Shown here in pieces: positions 8,848 through 18,006 of a stretch of 46,817 bases of DNA. This DNA is from Candidatus Rhodoferax odensensis (GTDB lineage Bacteria; Pseudomonadota; Gammaproteobacteria; Burkholderiales; Burkholderiaceae_C): NCBI GenBank assembly GCA_016718405.1, contig JADKDJ010000021.1, positions 1-46,817 on the forward strand. Direction: 5' to 3'. Made by a program: the position numbers and the translations under genes. A model generated the notes under the pieces. The model searched no databases. It was not told the DNA's origin and was given only the letters and a program-made list of their open reading frames with translations. Within the stretch, counting starts at the first letter, position 1. Every line of letters starts with the position of its first letter.

Positions 8848-9723
8848 TCAGGCCAAGGCCGCCCTGGCTTGCGGCTGGGCGATTTTCCGGCGCAGAAAGA
8901 CATCGTCCATCCGGCCCCACTTGAAGTCGTCCAACAAGCGCTTGAGTCGACCCTCGACGCGATCGATATTGACGTAATGCCGAAAGCGGGTCTTGGCGCC
9001 AACGCCTTTCACTCGGGGCTGATCGACATCAATCTCCCAGGGGTGAAAGTAGAAGATCCCCGCCTCGCCATCACCTTGGTTGACGCGTCTGAGCATCCAG
9101 CGCGACAGCGCGTAGGGCAACAATCTGAAGTAGCCGCCGCCACTGGACGGGAAGTTGCGACCCAGCAAACGCAGCGTGGTGACAGGGATTTCGAGCAAGC
9201 CCGGGCGCGCCTCGTAGGCAAAGCGCGGCGCATCAGGCATGCCATAGTGGTCATGCGCAATCGGATAGATGCTGGAGCTGTAACGGTAGCCAGCCTTCAA
9301 CAAGCAGTCGAATGCCCACTGGTTGTCCTTGCCGATGGAGAAGCTGGGCGCCCGATAGCCGCGCACTTCGACCCCGGTCAGGTCCTCCAGCAAGATCTTG
9401 GCAAGGTTGACATCGGTAAAGAACGAATCCCAATTCTGGTCGCTGGCACGCTCATGGCCGTAGCCATGGCTGGCCAGTTCATGTCCTTCCTGCACGATAC
9501 GTCGAATCAATTGCGGATAGCGTTCTGCGATCCAGCCCAAGGTGAAAAACGTCGCCTTGACCTGGGCATGGTCGAGCAACTCCAGGATGCGCGCGACATT
9601 GCGTTCAACCCGGCATTCCTTGCTGTCCCACTCGTCGCGCGCGATGTGCGGCGCAAAGGCGGACACCTGAAAGTAGTCCTCGACATCGATCGTCAAAGCG
9701 TTGGTGATCGCGTTTGCCGTCAT
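8848..9723 (-). CDS. XrtA-associated polysaccharide deacetylase (NodB fold)
   Basis: A carbohydrate esterase 4 (NodB homology) protein of the XrtA-linked subfamily, predicted to remove acetyl groups from N-acetylated sugars of the EPS. Metal and catalytic motifs are present: TIDVEDYFQVSAF (motif 1 Asp), ELASHGYGHE (motif 2 His pair), RGYRAPSFSIG (motif 3) and YFHPWEIDVDQPR (C-terminal His). There is no signal peptide, so it probably acts on lipid-linked intermediates. The open frame extends to 9870, but the ATG at 9723 (MTANAITNALTIDVEDYF) is preferred because homologues start just before TIDVEDYF and the upstream part overlaps wecB. About 291 residues. Confidence 0.9.
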   Translation of the reverse strand: MTANAITNALTIDVEDYFQVSAFAPHIARDEWDSKECRVERNVARILELLDHAQVKATFFTLGWIAERYPQLIRRIVQEGHELASHGYGHERASDQNWDSFFTDVNLAKILLEDLTGVEVRGYRAPSFSIGKDNQWAFDCLLKAGYRYSSSIYPIAHDHYGMPDAPRFAYEARPGLLEIPVTTLRLLGRNFPSSGGGYFRLLPYALSRWMLRRVNQGDGEAGIFYFHPWEIDVDQPRVKGVGAKTRFRHYVNIDRVEGRLKRLLDDFKWGRMDDVFLRRKIAQPQARAALA

Positions 9724-9739
9724 CACAGGTTCCGCCGTT

Positions 9740-10912
9740 TTAGATGCGAGGCGTCTGGTTGGCGCGCGCCGACAGCCACTGCCACAGATCAGCGGCAATG
9801 CGTTGCGCGGCATGACCATCCCACAGTTCGGGCATCCGGCCGCGCTTGCCCCGCCCGGCGATGATGTCATCCACTGCCTGGAGAATGGCGGCGCGGTCGC
9901 GCCCGACCAGGATGTTGGTGCCTTGCTCCACAGTGATCGGGCGCTCGGTATTCTCGCGCAGCGTCAGGCACGGCACGCCCAGAGCCGTAGTCTCCTCTTG
10001 CAATCCGCCCGAATCGGTCAGTACAACAGTGGCCCCAGCCATGAGGCCTAGCATCTCCAGGTAACCCTGTGGCGGCAACAGCACCATGCGCGTTGGGTCA
10101 ATCAGTGTCGTGCAGCCAAACTTCTCGATGTTGCCGCGGGTGCGGGGATGCAGGGCAAACACCAGCGGCAGGCGCGAGGCGACCTCCCCCAGTGTTTCGA
10201 GCAACGCGCGCAAGGTCTCGGGGTGATCCACGTTGGACGGTCGATGCAGAGTGACCACGCCGTAGCCGCTGGCATGTTTCAGGAGGCCCGACGCCACGCC
10301 ACAGGCTTGCAATGTTTGCGCTGGGTCGCGGGCATGCGTGCGACCGAAAACCACCGAGTCGATCATCACGTTGCCGGCAAAGCACACGCGATCGGCCGTG
10401 ATGCCTTCGCGCGCCAGGTTGTCTTGGGCCGAGCGCTCGGTGGTGTACAGCCGATCGGCAACTTGGTCCGTCAGTATTCGATTGATTTCCTCTGGCATGG
10501 CGCGGTCATAACTGCGCAGACCGGCCTCCACATGCGCAACCGGCACGCCTTTCTTGACCGCCACCAAGGTGCAGGCCAGGGTGGAGTTGACATCACCCAC
10601 GACCACGACGCAAGACGGTCGATGGGCGTCGAGCAAAGGTTCGAAGCGGCGCATCACCTCGGCGGTTTGCACCGCATGGCTGGCCGAGCCGACTTCCAGG
10701 TTGATGTCGGGTCGGGGCAAACGAAGGTCCTCGAACAGTTTGTCGCTCATGTCCTTGTCGTAGTGCTGCCCGGTGTGCACCAGCAGCATCGCCATGGCGG
10801 GACGGTGCGCCGCCAGCGCGCGAAGGATTGGCGCCATCTTCATGAAATTGGGGCGCGCGCCCACCACACACATCACCGGGCCCAGCCGGGCGTCGGGGTC
10901 AGTCACACTCAT
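9740..10912 (-). CDS. wecB: UDP-N-acetylglucosamine 2-epimerase (non-hydrolysing)
   Basis: Converts UDP-GlcNAc to UDP-ManNAc in the cytoplasm. The 390-residue protein carries GARPNFMKMAPILRAL, HTGQHYDKDMSDKLFEDL, VVVGDVNSTLA, HVEAGLRSYDRAMPEEINR and TDSGGLQEETTALGVPCLTLR, all diagnostic of the family. Its ATG overlaps the upstream ATPase stop (ATGA, 10909-10912), so the two are translationally coupled. With the TviB-like dehydrogenase at 3604 it suggests that the EPS contains ManNAc or an N-acetyl-hexosaminuronate. Epimerase genes at this place are common in XrtA loci. Intact. Confidence 0.92.
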   Translation of the reverse strand: MSVTDPDARLGPVMCVVGARPNFMKMAPILRALAAHRPAMAMLLVHTGQHYDKDMSDKLFEDLRLPRPDINLEVGSASHAVQTAEVMRRFEPLLDAHRPSCVVVVGDVNSTLACTLVAVKKGVPVAHVEAGLRSYDRAMPEEINRILTDQVADRLYTTERSAQDNLAREGITADRVCFAGNVMIDSVVFGRTHARDPAQTLQACGVASGLLKHASGYGVVTLHRPSNVDHPETLRALLETLGEVASRLPLVFALHPRTRGNIEKFGCTTLIDPTRMVLLPPQGYLEMLGLMAGATVVLTDSGGLQEETTALGVPCLTLRENTERPITVEQGTNILVGRDRAAILQAVDDIIAGRGKRGRMPELWDGHAAQRIAADLWQWLSARANQTPRI

Positions 10913-12006
10913 GGGGTACTTTCGTCCGGGGGTTTCTTGGCAGCGTTGACCATCTTTTGCAGCATAGTCAGGATTTCCAGGTTGAAGCGTTCAATGCGCA
11001 ACAGGCTGCGCTCCAGGCGCAACAAGCGGTCACCGTGGCGCTCCTGACCCAGACTGGCTATCTGATCAGACAGGTCCGCGGCAAGACCGGCGGGCAACTG
11101 CAGGCGCGTCGGGTCGATATCCACGCGCAAAGGCATGGGTCGGCTGGCCAGGCTGCCGAAGTCGCTCAGTGGCAAAGGACGACTGGCAGCGCCGCCCGCT
11201 TCGTCCTGCATTTCGCGCACGACTTCCTCCACGTCAGCGAGGTCAAAGCTGTCCTTGCTCCCCAAAAAGCCCAACAACAGCAGGCGATCACACAGCGAAT
11301 TGATGCGCCGCGGAATGCCGCCGCTGGCGCGGTGAATCGCCCCAAACGCGGCATCATCAAAGCTCGGGCGCCCGGCGCTCCCGGCGCACTTGAGTCGGTG
11401 CAGGATGTAGCGCTGGGTCTCATCCTCGTCGAGCGGCCCGATGTGGCACGTGGCCGTGACGCGCTGGCGCAATTGCTGCATCGAAGGATGTCGCAAGATG
11501 TCCCGGAATTCGGGCTGTCCAACCAGAAAAGTCTGCAGCAAGGCTTGCTTGCCGAACTGGAAGTTGGACAACATGCGCAGCTCTTCGACGGCACGCGAAC
11601 TCAGGTTCTGCGCCTCGTCCACAATCAACAGACAGCGCCGCCCCTGACTCAACTGGCTGACCAGAAACGCTTCCAGGGACATCAGCAAATCGGCCTTGGC
11701 CACGTCCTTGACCCGCACACCAAAGGCAGCCCCCACGATGCGCAAGGTGTCCTCGGCGTCGAGCTGCGTGCTCACCAGGTTGGCCGCGCAAACCTTGTTG
11801 GCATCAAGGCTGCCGAGCAACCCACGCACAACGGTGGTCTTGCCGGCGCCAATGTCGCCGGTGATGACGATGAAGCCCTCGTTGCGGGCAACGCCGTACT
11901 CCAGGTAGGCCTTGGCTCGGCGGTGCTGCTTGCTGCCGAAATAGAAACTGGGATCGGGATTGAGCTGAAACGGCTTGCAACTTAACCCATAGAACTCTTC
12001 ATACAT
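10909..12006 (-). CDS. XrtA-associated ExeA/GspA-like AAA ATPase
   Basis: A 365-residue P-loop ATPase resembling secretion ATPase ExeA, a standard member of XrtA loci. Start MYEEFYGLSCKPFQLNPDP is typical. The Walker A motif GDIGAGKTTVVRGLLG is at residues ~50-65 and Walker B CLLIVDEAQNLS at ~125-136; sensor text ASGGIPRRINSLCDRLLLL follows. The C-terminal ~90 residues are lower in conservation and could contact a partner. It may couple ATP hydrolysis to assembly or opening of the export machinery, but its precise job is not established. The gene follows the outer-membrane barrel by 4 bases and overlaps wecB. Intact. Confidence 0.9.
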   Translation of the reverse strand: MYEEFYGLSCKPFQLNPDPSFYFGSKQHRRAKAYLEYGVARNEGFIVITGDIGAGKTTVVRGLLGSLDANKVCAANLVSTQLDAEDTLRIVGAAFGVRVKDVAKADLLMSLEAFLVSQLSQGRRCLLIVDEAQNLSSRAVEELRMLSNFQFGKQALLQTFLVGQPEFRDILRHPSMQQLRQRVTATCHIGPLDEDETQRYILHRLKCAGSAGRPSFDDAAFGAIHRASGGIPRRINSLCDRLLLLGFLGSKDSFDLADVEEVVREMQDEAGGAASRPLPLSDFGSLASRPMPLRVDIDPTRLQLPAGLAADLSDQIASLGQERHGDRLLRLERSLLRIERFNLEILTMLQKMVNAAKKPPDESTP

Positions 12007-12010
12007 GGGT

Positions 12011-13538
12011 TAAAACTGCACGGTCAGAGAGCCGGTGACAGCCGACTCGTTGTAGGGAACGGTGGGGCTGTCGAACACAGACCGCCGCGCCCCGAAAGTG
12101 GCCGTGGACTGGCTGCCGACGCGGGTGGTGACGTTGAGGCTAAGTGTTCGCAAATGGGTGTCCGGTTGTGAGTCAGAGCCTGTGGTGTGTTGCGCCGAGG
12201 CGATGGCGTTGAATGCGGTTTGTGGCGTGAGCCGATGCGCGTAGCTGACGCTGAACCCCTGCTGGACGATGACCGGCCGAACTCAGCAAATCATCGGCCG
12301 CGCCAGACAAGGTATCGAGCCTTCGGCTGTTGCTGCGGGATGCCAAAAAAGTCAAGGTATCGCGAACACCCAGCAAGGCAAACGATGCATCCCTGGCGCC
12401 GCAGCAGCGAGACAGCTGAAGTCAGATACCCGGCAATCACCGGCGCATTGGGGCTGATGCCATTGGTTTGAAGGAAATTATTCACCAACAAGGCGCGCTT
12501 GATCGGGTCGGGCTCAATCGAAGCAAATTGACTGAAATACAGGTCGTAGACCGAGCCAATGGTTGTGCTGATGAGTTGGCCAGGGGCTGTGGAGACACCA
12601 TTGGAGTCGGTAAAGCGCCAGATGGTGCGAGGTGTGCGGTGCTCAAAGTTGATGCTGTGCCCGCGGCCAAATGATTGGTTGCTGGCGTTGACCGACACAG
12701 CGGTGGTCGGGGCGGGCGACCAGTTGAAGCCGGCACCGACGACACTGTGACTCTCCTTGCCGGCGTTGGTGTAGTTGTTGCTGTCGCGACCACCCGTCGC
12801 CGACACCACGAGTTGGTTGCTGATGGGGTAGCTCAAGGTTCCTGTCAGGCGATCCGACTTGGTTGAGCGCCCGGAAGTGAAGTCGACCGATTGCCGTGAG
12901 GCCTCAGTCGACCACCCCAATTGACCCGACGCTGCCCGCCCATTGAGTCTGACCAGCGCGTCGCCCACCCGGGCATCCGAGGCAGCCTCGGTGCCGGTGC
13001 GCGTTGTGGTCCAGCTGTAGCGTGCCTCGTAATTCGCCGAACCGCCGAGCTGGCCGCGCAGGTAGGGGGACAGCCGGAACGTGGAGACCTCCGACTGATT
13101 GGAATTGGGAATCCCGCCGTCCGTCTGCACCCCGAAAGCCGACACGGCCTGTCGCGAAATAGAGCCACTGAAATCGACGAAGGCCAGGTTGTCGATCGCC
13201 TCAATACTGCCAAACGTGTTGAGCGAGTTCTGAAACGTGCTCGCCTTGGCGCCATCGGCATAGGCCTGTCCGGTCAGGCCATAGTTCAGGTAACCCTTGA
13301 TACGGCTGCCCTCGCCCGTGATGCGCAGCCCGGCGGTCACCGCCAGCATCAAGTCGCCGCGTCGATCAGCGTCGGTGAGCAGCACGTTGTCTGAATAGGT
13401 CGCAGACGTGGAGGCATAGGGCGCGATCGACATCGCCCGCTTGGCGCCAACCTCGGCCTGACCGCGTGCAGCGGTCTGCGCAACCAGCAGCAAGGCGGCT
13501 GCCAGCGCACCATGACGCTCACGCCTCCTCATGCCCAT
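12011..13538 (-). CDS. XrtA/PEP-CTERM-associated outer-membrane beta-barrel protein (two frameshifts)
   Basis: A large outer-membrane beta-barrel of the family found in nearly every XrtA locus, likely the outer-membrane conduit or anchor of the EPS system. A signal peptide (MGMRRRERHGALAAALLLVA..., cut near ARGQA) starts at 13538 inside the kinase gene's 3' end. Alternating strands follow (e.g. IAPYASTSATYSDNVLLTD, YEARYSWTTTRTGTE, LTGTLSYPISNQLVVSATGG). The frame breaks near 12390, moving to ALLGVRDTLTFLASRSNSRR, and again near 12275, moving to VIVQQGFSVSYAHRLTPQTA. The true C-terminus is SAVTGSLTVQF with terminal Phe, as expected for BAM recognition, and a TAA at 12011-12013. Corrected length is about 509 residues, normal for the family. 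Confidence 0.85.
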
Positions 13539-14406
13539 ATCCGTAGCCATAACCATAGCCTAATCCCTTGGCAGTGGTCCGGGCCTGATTCAACACCATG
13601 AGTTTGACCGGGCAGGCTTTGATTGTCGCCAGGGCTTGCTCGACGTCAGCTTGCAAAGTCTTCTCAGCTTGTACCACCACCACGATTTGGCCCATGTGCG
13701 AGGCCAGGACCCGGGACTCGGTTGTCAAGAGCAGCGGCGGCGAATCAAACACGATGATCCGATCAGCATATCGGCTGGCCATGCTTTCCAGCAGTCTGGT
13801 CATGGCATCACTGGCCAGTAGCTCGGTCGCCCGGGCATGCGAGGTACCGCTAGGCAGGATGGTCAATTTGTCGATATTGGTTTTGAGCAACACGCTCCCG
13901 ACATCGAGCTGTTCGTTCACCAACAGGTCCAGCAAACCCGGCCCAGGCGACAAGCCCAGCATATTGAGCACCGAGGGGCGTGCCACATCAGCATCGACCA
14001 GCATGACCGTGTTGTCGAGCTCTGTGGCGATGCTCATGGCCAGGTTGATGGCGGTGAAGGTCTTGCCCTCGCCCGGCAGGGCGCTGGTCACCATGATCAG
14101 GTTACCGTTGGCGATCGCCGACGCACCCTTGCCCGTGGCATTACTGATCAAGGGCCGCTTGATCACGCGAAACTGGTCAGCCACTTGTGAGCGTGGCGCA
14201 TTTGGTGTGACGATGCCCGATGCGGCCACCAACTGCAAGTCGATGGTGATTTGCCGGGGCGGGGAGGAGTTGCCGGCCTCGACCCGCTGCACCGGTGCGG
14301 CGGGTTCCGATGCCTTGGGGCGCTGAGGCGGCTCCTGCGGTATCTCGGCCCCTGCACGCCTGAGTTGCTCCAGGCGTTCGTTGGCTTGTTCAATCAGACT
14401 CGTCAT
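13519..14406 (-). CDS. XrtA-associated tyrosine autokinase (BY-kinase, cytoplasmic half)
   Basis: A bacterial tyrosine kinase that partners the Wzz-like protein encoded just upstream (6-base gap) and controls chain length by cycles of autophosphorylation. Walker A is SALPGEGKTFTAINLA, Walker A' is VMLVDADVARPSV and Walker B is IIVFDSPPLLL. The C-terminus GLGYGYGYGYGHEEA is a Tyr cluster (four Tyr), the usual autophosphorylation tail. The repetitive codons of the tail contain the start region of the next gene. A protein phosphatase that could reverse the modification is encoded at 27692. 295 residues, intact. Confidence 0.92.
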   Translation of the reverse strand: MTSLIEQANERLEQLRRAGAEIPQEPPQRPKASEPAAPVQRVEAGNSSPPRQITIDLQLVAASGIVTPNAPRSQVADQFRVIKRPLISNATGKGASAIANGNLIMVTSALPGEGKTFTAINLAMSIATELDNTVMLVDADVARPSVLNMLGLSPGPGLLDLLVNEQLDVGSVLLKTNIDKLTILPSGTSHARATELLASDAMTRLLESMASRYADRIIVFDSPPLLLTTESRVLASHMGQIVVVVQAEKTLQADVEQALATIKACPVKLMVLNQARTTAKGLGYGYGYGYGHEEA

Positions 14407-14412
14407 GATGTG

Positions 14413-15988
14413 TTACCCAAGGCGGCCAGTAAGTAGTGAGACGGCCACCATGCCAGCGGCGAACAGTCCCAGCAGACCGCCCGAGGCCAAGCCAAATCGT
14501 CGCATCTCTCCCTTGCGCTGGCTTATCATCGCTGGCGAGTCCACCATGGTCACCACGCCTAGCAGGGGCAGTCCCACAACGTGACTCAGCGTCCTGGCAT
14601 CAAAGAACACCGCGCGAATCTGGCTGAATACAAAAGCGGTGGCAGCACCGGCGCCCAGCGCAACCAGCAAGGCCATCGGCAACAACAGAAGTCGATTGGG
14701 CGCTACCGGTTTGGGTGAGGCTCTGGGGGGGTCAATCAGGCGAAAGTCGGCCAAGCCTGACGCGCTTTCGAGTTCGCCTGACAGGTTGGCCGACTCGCGT
14801 CGCGCCACCAGGTCTTCGTAGTTCTTCTTTGTGGATCCCGTAGTCCCGATTGAGTTGGGCGAACTCCGCTTCGATCTGAGGCGCTGTCTTCATCAGATCC
14901 CGGGCCCGGTTGTAGCGCGCGTTGTATTCGCCTACACGAGCACGTAGACCCGCCACCTGCACCTCGGTGGTCGCCAACATCCGACTGAGTTCCTGGTAGG
15001 CCAGGCTATTGCTGGGCGCATTGCTCGGGCTGGCCATGGCCGCCTTGCGCAGCTCCGCCACCTCCTTGCGTTTCTGCTCTTCCAACTCCTTGATAAGTCG
15101 CCTTGCGCCAGCCACATCGGGATGCTGCTCAGTGAAGCGTTGCAGCAGCGCGTCGAGGTTGCGTTTCTGAGCCTCGATACGGGAATCAATCTCTGGCGTT
15201 GCCACTGAGAGGGATGATTCCTGCAGCAGACTCTTGGAAGTGATGCTGGCGCTTTGGCTCTTCTCGCTATCGAGCTGACGCTTGGCGGCATCGCGCGCGT
15301 TCTCAGCCTCATGCAATTCGAGCTGCGCCTGACGTAGCTGGGCACTTATCTCGGACAAACGACCCGCCATATCTTTGCCATCGGTCGATTGCATCTCAAT
15401 GTTCTTCAGTTTGAACTGCTTGAGGCGTCCCTCGGCCTCCTCAAGCTTGGACTCATACGACTTGATCTGCTCATCCAGAAACTTCTTGGCGGTGACAGAG
15501 TCCTTGCGGGAGTCACCCAAGCTGGACTCGACGAAGATCGATACCAGCGACTGCACCACCCGTTTCGCCTGGTCGGGACTCGGATCGCGGTAGGACAGCA
15601 CATACAGGTTGTCACGCCCGGCGCTGCTGATCTTGAGCTCTTTCATCAACCCATCGATACGCGCGTCCTGCGCCTCTTTGGTCTTGATCTTCAAATCGAG
15701 GTCGGCCATACGCACCAGTTTTTCGACGTTGGGGCGGCTGATCAGCGTTCGACTCAGCATCGAGACTTGCTGGTCCACGTTGGGTTGCACGGCCAACCCC
15801 GACATCAGCGGTTTCAGGATGGACTGCGTATCGACGTAAATACGCGCGCTGGCCTCATAACGATCCGGCACCGCCAAGACCACCGCCACACCGATGATGG
15901 TTACCACCCATGCCACAATCAGCCCTGGCCAGCGATGCTTCCACACACCACGGGCAATTGACGTGACCTGACCAATCAGTTCATCCAT
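14413..15988 (-). CDS. XrtA-system polysaccharide chain-length determinant (Wzz/GNVR, one frameshift)
   Basis: An inner-membrane polysaccharide co-polymerase that sets EPS chain length. The N-terminal membrane helix is WPGLIVAWVVTIIGVAVVLA (residues 19-38). The periplasmic part has the Wzz core YEASARIYVDTQSILKPLM and a long coiled coil (SYESKLEEAEGRLKQFKLKN onward). The frame is lost near 14830: the long frame degenerates after YGIHKEELR, while the other frame continues as KNYEDLVARRESANLSGELE with the conserved proline-rich region PPRASPKPVAPNRLLLLP and the C-terminal membrane helix. Stop at 14413. One inserted or lost base explains this; corrected length is about 525 residues. Kinase activity comes from the separate downstream gene. 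Confidence 0.9.
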
Positions 15989-16037
15989 TCGAGGCAGTCT
16001 CTTTGTTCAAGGGGGGCGCTACTGCAACCGGGCCACA

Positions 16038-16115
16038 AACGACATTGCGAGCGCAGCGCGGCAATCCTTGCTGCCGCCAGTCCATTGACCGCATGGGGCG
16101 CTGCGAGCTATGGAC
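16038..16115. repeat. Degenerate CGTCAT-type REP-like repeat
   Basis: The intergenic stretch between the export lipoprotein and the chain-length gene contains CGACATTGCGAGCGCAGCG followed by CGGCAATCC. This is the same family end as the repeat at 3523-3599. The second arm (GGGGCGCTGCGAGCTATGG) is only a partial match, so the hairpin is degraded. It lies 3' of the export gene stop (16120). Confidence 0.5.
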
Positions 16116-16119
16116 TTGT

Positions 16120-16755
16120 TCAGAACCAGCCCTGCGGAATGATGATCACGTCGCCCGGCTTCATCTCGACGTTGGCCGATATATCGCCACGCTTGATCAG
16201 ATCCTTGATGCGCACCGAGTAGCGCTTGTCGCCCTCGGACGCCCGCAGGATGGTCGCAGCGTTACCGTCGGCAAAATCGGTCAACCCGCCCACCGCGATC
16301 ATCACGTCCAGGAGCGTCATCTTTTGTTTATAGGGCAGAAACTGTGGTTTGGCCGCTTCACCCACGACGCGGATCTGCTCGCTGTAGGGGCCAACAAAAC
16401 TCGTCACGATCACCGTTACAACCGGGTCACGCACCAGTTTTGACAACGCCTTTTCAACGTCACGCGCGATTTCGACGGGGGTCTTGCCCTGTACTACCAA
16501 TTCGTCCACCAGGGGCGTGGACAGTTTGCCGTCGGGGCGTACCGGCACCGACATCGACAACTCGGGGTTGCGCCAGACGATGATATTAAGCGAGTCCCCT
16601 GGGCCGACAATGTAGTTGTAGCCTGGGGTCGCCGCCGACGTGGGCGCCGGGGGGAAACTGGAGGACGTACTGGCACAACCGGCCACAAAAAAACCCGTCG
16701 CAAGCGCAGCAATCCAGCGCGCGTGGGATCGACAAGTGGCAAAAAAACTATTCAC
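16120..16755 (-). CDS. XrtA-system polysaccharide export outer-membrane lipoprotein (Wza-like)
   Basis: First gene of the EPS operon, encoding the outer-membrane export component. The lipoprotein signal ends in FVAGCAST (lipobox, Cys near residue 27), indicating lipidation and outer-membrane placement. The poly-export (Wza) domain begins YIVGPGDSLNIIVWRNPELS, then PVRPDGKLSTPLVDELVVQG, and an SLBB domain follows (IRVVGEAAKPQFLPYKQKM). The end MKPGDVIIIPQGWF is typical. At 211 residues it is the short XrtA form of Wza. The start is GTG at 16755, supported by GGAGGA about 8 bases upstream (complement of 16761-16767). Intact. Confidence 0.92.
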   Translation of the reverse strand: MNSFFATCRSHARWIAALATGFFVAGCASTSSSFPPAPTSAATPGYNYIVGPGDSLNIIVWRNPELSMSVPVRPDGKLSTPLVDELVVQGKTPVEIARDVEKALSKLVRDPVVTVIVTSFVGPYSEQIRVVGEAAKPQFLPYKQKMTLLDVMIAVGGLTDFADGNAATILRASEGDKRYSVRIKDLIKRGDISANVEMKPGDVIIIPQGWF

Positions 16756-16884
16756 AGCGTATCCTCCAAACAGTTGAGAACAGAGCTGAAGGTCTGTCCC
16801 ACAAGGTTTCAGTCAAACAGTCAATCAACTTCCCCTGTTTCGGCCGGAATATAACGCATTTACCCAAACGGCTTGGGGTCGATT

Positions 16885-16900
16885 GCATTTCGTGATCCAG
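16885..16900 (-). promoter_or_regulatory. Weak sigma-54-like promoter candidate for the EPS operon
   Basis: Read on the minus strand, TGGATCACGAAATGCA keeps the invariant GG-N10-GC spacing of sigma-54 promoters but departs from TGGCAC at the -24 element and from TTGC at the -12 element. It would give a leader of about 118 bases to the GTG at 16755. The gap 16756-16960 also has a small inverted repeat ACCCAA-N5-TTGGGGT at 16861-16878. Without expression data this is only a candidate. Confidence 0.2.
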
Positions 16901-16960
16901 GATGCTCAGCGATTCCGTGCCCACTTTTGGAGCCCTCGCGGGCAGCCAATCTGCATGGAC

Positions 16961-17839
16961 TCAAGCATCAGCCCTTCCTCGAAGCTTGGGCCGGATGAAC
17001 TTCAATAGCAGCTGCTGAAACGGGTTGGAGTTGCCAAATGGCCGCCAGGTCATCCTCAGGGTCTGGTGGTAGGCATCAAACTGCATGCCCCACGGCGCTG
17101 CCTTCATGGTCCCCCTGCCGAGCAGCACTTTCAACACAGAGGTTCCCATCACCCCGGCGCACAGGTCACAGGCCATGACCGTTGACGGGCCGCGCTTTTG
17201 CGTGAAATTCACCGCGTCAGGCGCGACCAGGTAATCGCGTTGCACCATCGCCGGCGACAGGCCCGCAATGAAGCGGGCATATTGCTCCTGAGACTCATGT
17301 CCGTCGACCTTGAAGTAGTCTTCGAAGCTCATGCCGGTGGGGCTGAAGTAGAGAAATGCGGTGCCCATGCCAAGCGGCGCGGCAGTTAACGCGGGAATGC
17401 CTTTCGCGCGGCATTTCGCAAATACCATTCGGCGCGCTGGCAGGGCAAAGAAATCCAGACCATCGACATAGACATCCACATCACGCAAGAATTCATCGAC
17501 GTTCTCGGGCGTGACACCCTGCGGGAAGCTGCGCAAATCCATATCTGGATTGATATCACGCGCCAGTTTAGCCACGACCTCTATTTTGGGCTGCCCCATG
17601 GACGGCATGAAGGCACCGGCCTGACGGTTCAGGTTGTGCACGTCGAAATCATCAAAATCAGCGATGTTGAAATGACTGATCCCAAGGCGCGCCAGTGTCA
17701 GCAAGTGGGCGCCGCCTACGCCGCCCAGCCCGGCAATTGCGACGCGGGACTTCCGCAGTTTGGCCTGTTCACGCTGCGTAACCCAGCCGATGTTGCGCGA
17801 GAAGGCGCTGTCGTATGCAAAAGCAATTGGGTCTGTCAT
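16961..17839 (-). CDS. ThiF/MoeB/UBA1-like adenylyltransferase
   Basis: An E1-like enzyme of the ThiF superfamily that adenylates a C-terminal carboxylate, substrate unknown. The nucleotide-binding motif is IAGLGGVGGAHLLTLARLG (residues ~35-53), followed by the acidic strand FNIADFDDFDVHNLNRQAG; the NLNRQ Arg is the family's ATP-contacting residue. Asp in YVDGLDFF matches the magnesium-binding position. Only one CxxC (CDLC) is seen, so the usual paired zinc CxxC motifs are absent. The open frame extends to 18382, but the ATG at 17839 (MTDPIAFAYDS) is chosen because the upstream part overlaps the divergent gene. Divergent from a nitroreductase-like protein, which suggests a joint reaction. No carrier protein such as ThiS is visible nearby. 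Confidence 0.85.
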   Translation of the reverse strand: MTDPIAFAYDSAFSRNIGWVTQREQAKLRKSRVAIAGLGGVGGAHLLTLARLGISHFNIADFDDFDVHNLNRQAGAFMPSMGQPKIEVVAKLARDINPDMDLRSFPQGVTPENVDEFLRDVDVYVDGLDFFALPARRMVFAKCRAKGIPALTAAPLGMGTAFLYFSPTGMSFEDYFKVDGHESQEQYARFIAGLSPAMVQRDYLVAPDAVNFTQKRGPSTVMACDLCAGVMGTSVLKVLLGRGTMKAAPWGMQFDAYHQTLRMTWRPFGNSNPFQQLLLKFIRPKLRGRADA

Positions 17840-18006
17840 GGACACCTCAGGCAGCGGAAAATGGCATTGTGCCCCGGCGTGAAGCGCGTGCCCATCCCGT
17901 TGGCACCTGTATGGTAAGGTGAGCCGGACATCTGACTGCGGTTGCGCCTGCGCGTTCACCCGCAGAACCGGCATTCGCTCCCTCGTTCTTTCGTCAGGAG
18001 ACTCCC

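Noticed and set aside
8641..9864. 407-residue plus-strand open frame opposite the deacetylase
   Set aside because: Catalytic motifs of the NodB family are intact on the minus strand.
10957..11985. 342-residue plus-strand open frame opposite the ATPase
   Set aside because: The minus strand has intact Walker A and B motifs; the plus frame has no family features.
17840..18006. Sigma-54 promoter in the ThiF/nitroreductase gap (TGGCACCTGTA)
   Set aside because: TGGCAC is present but there is no GC at the required 10-base spacing.
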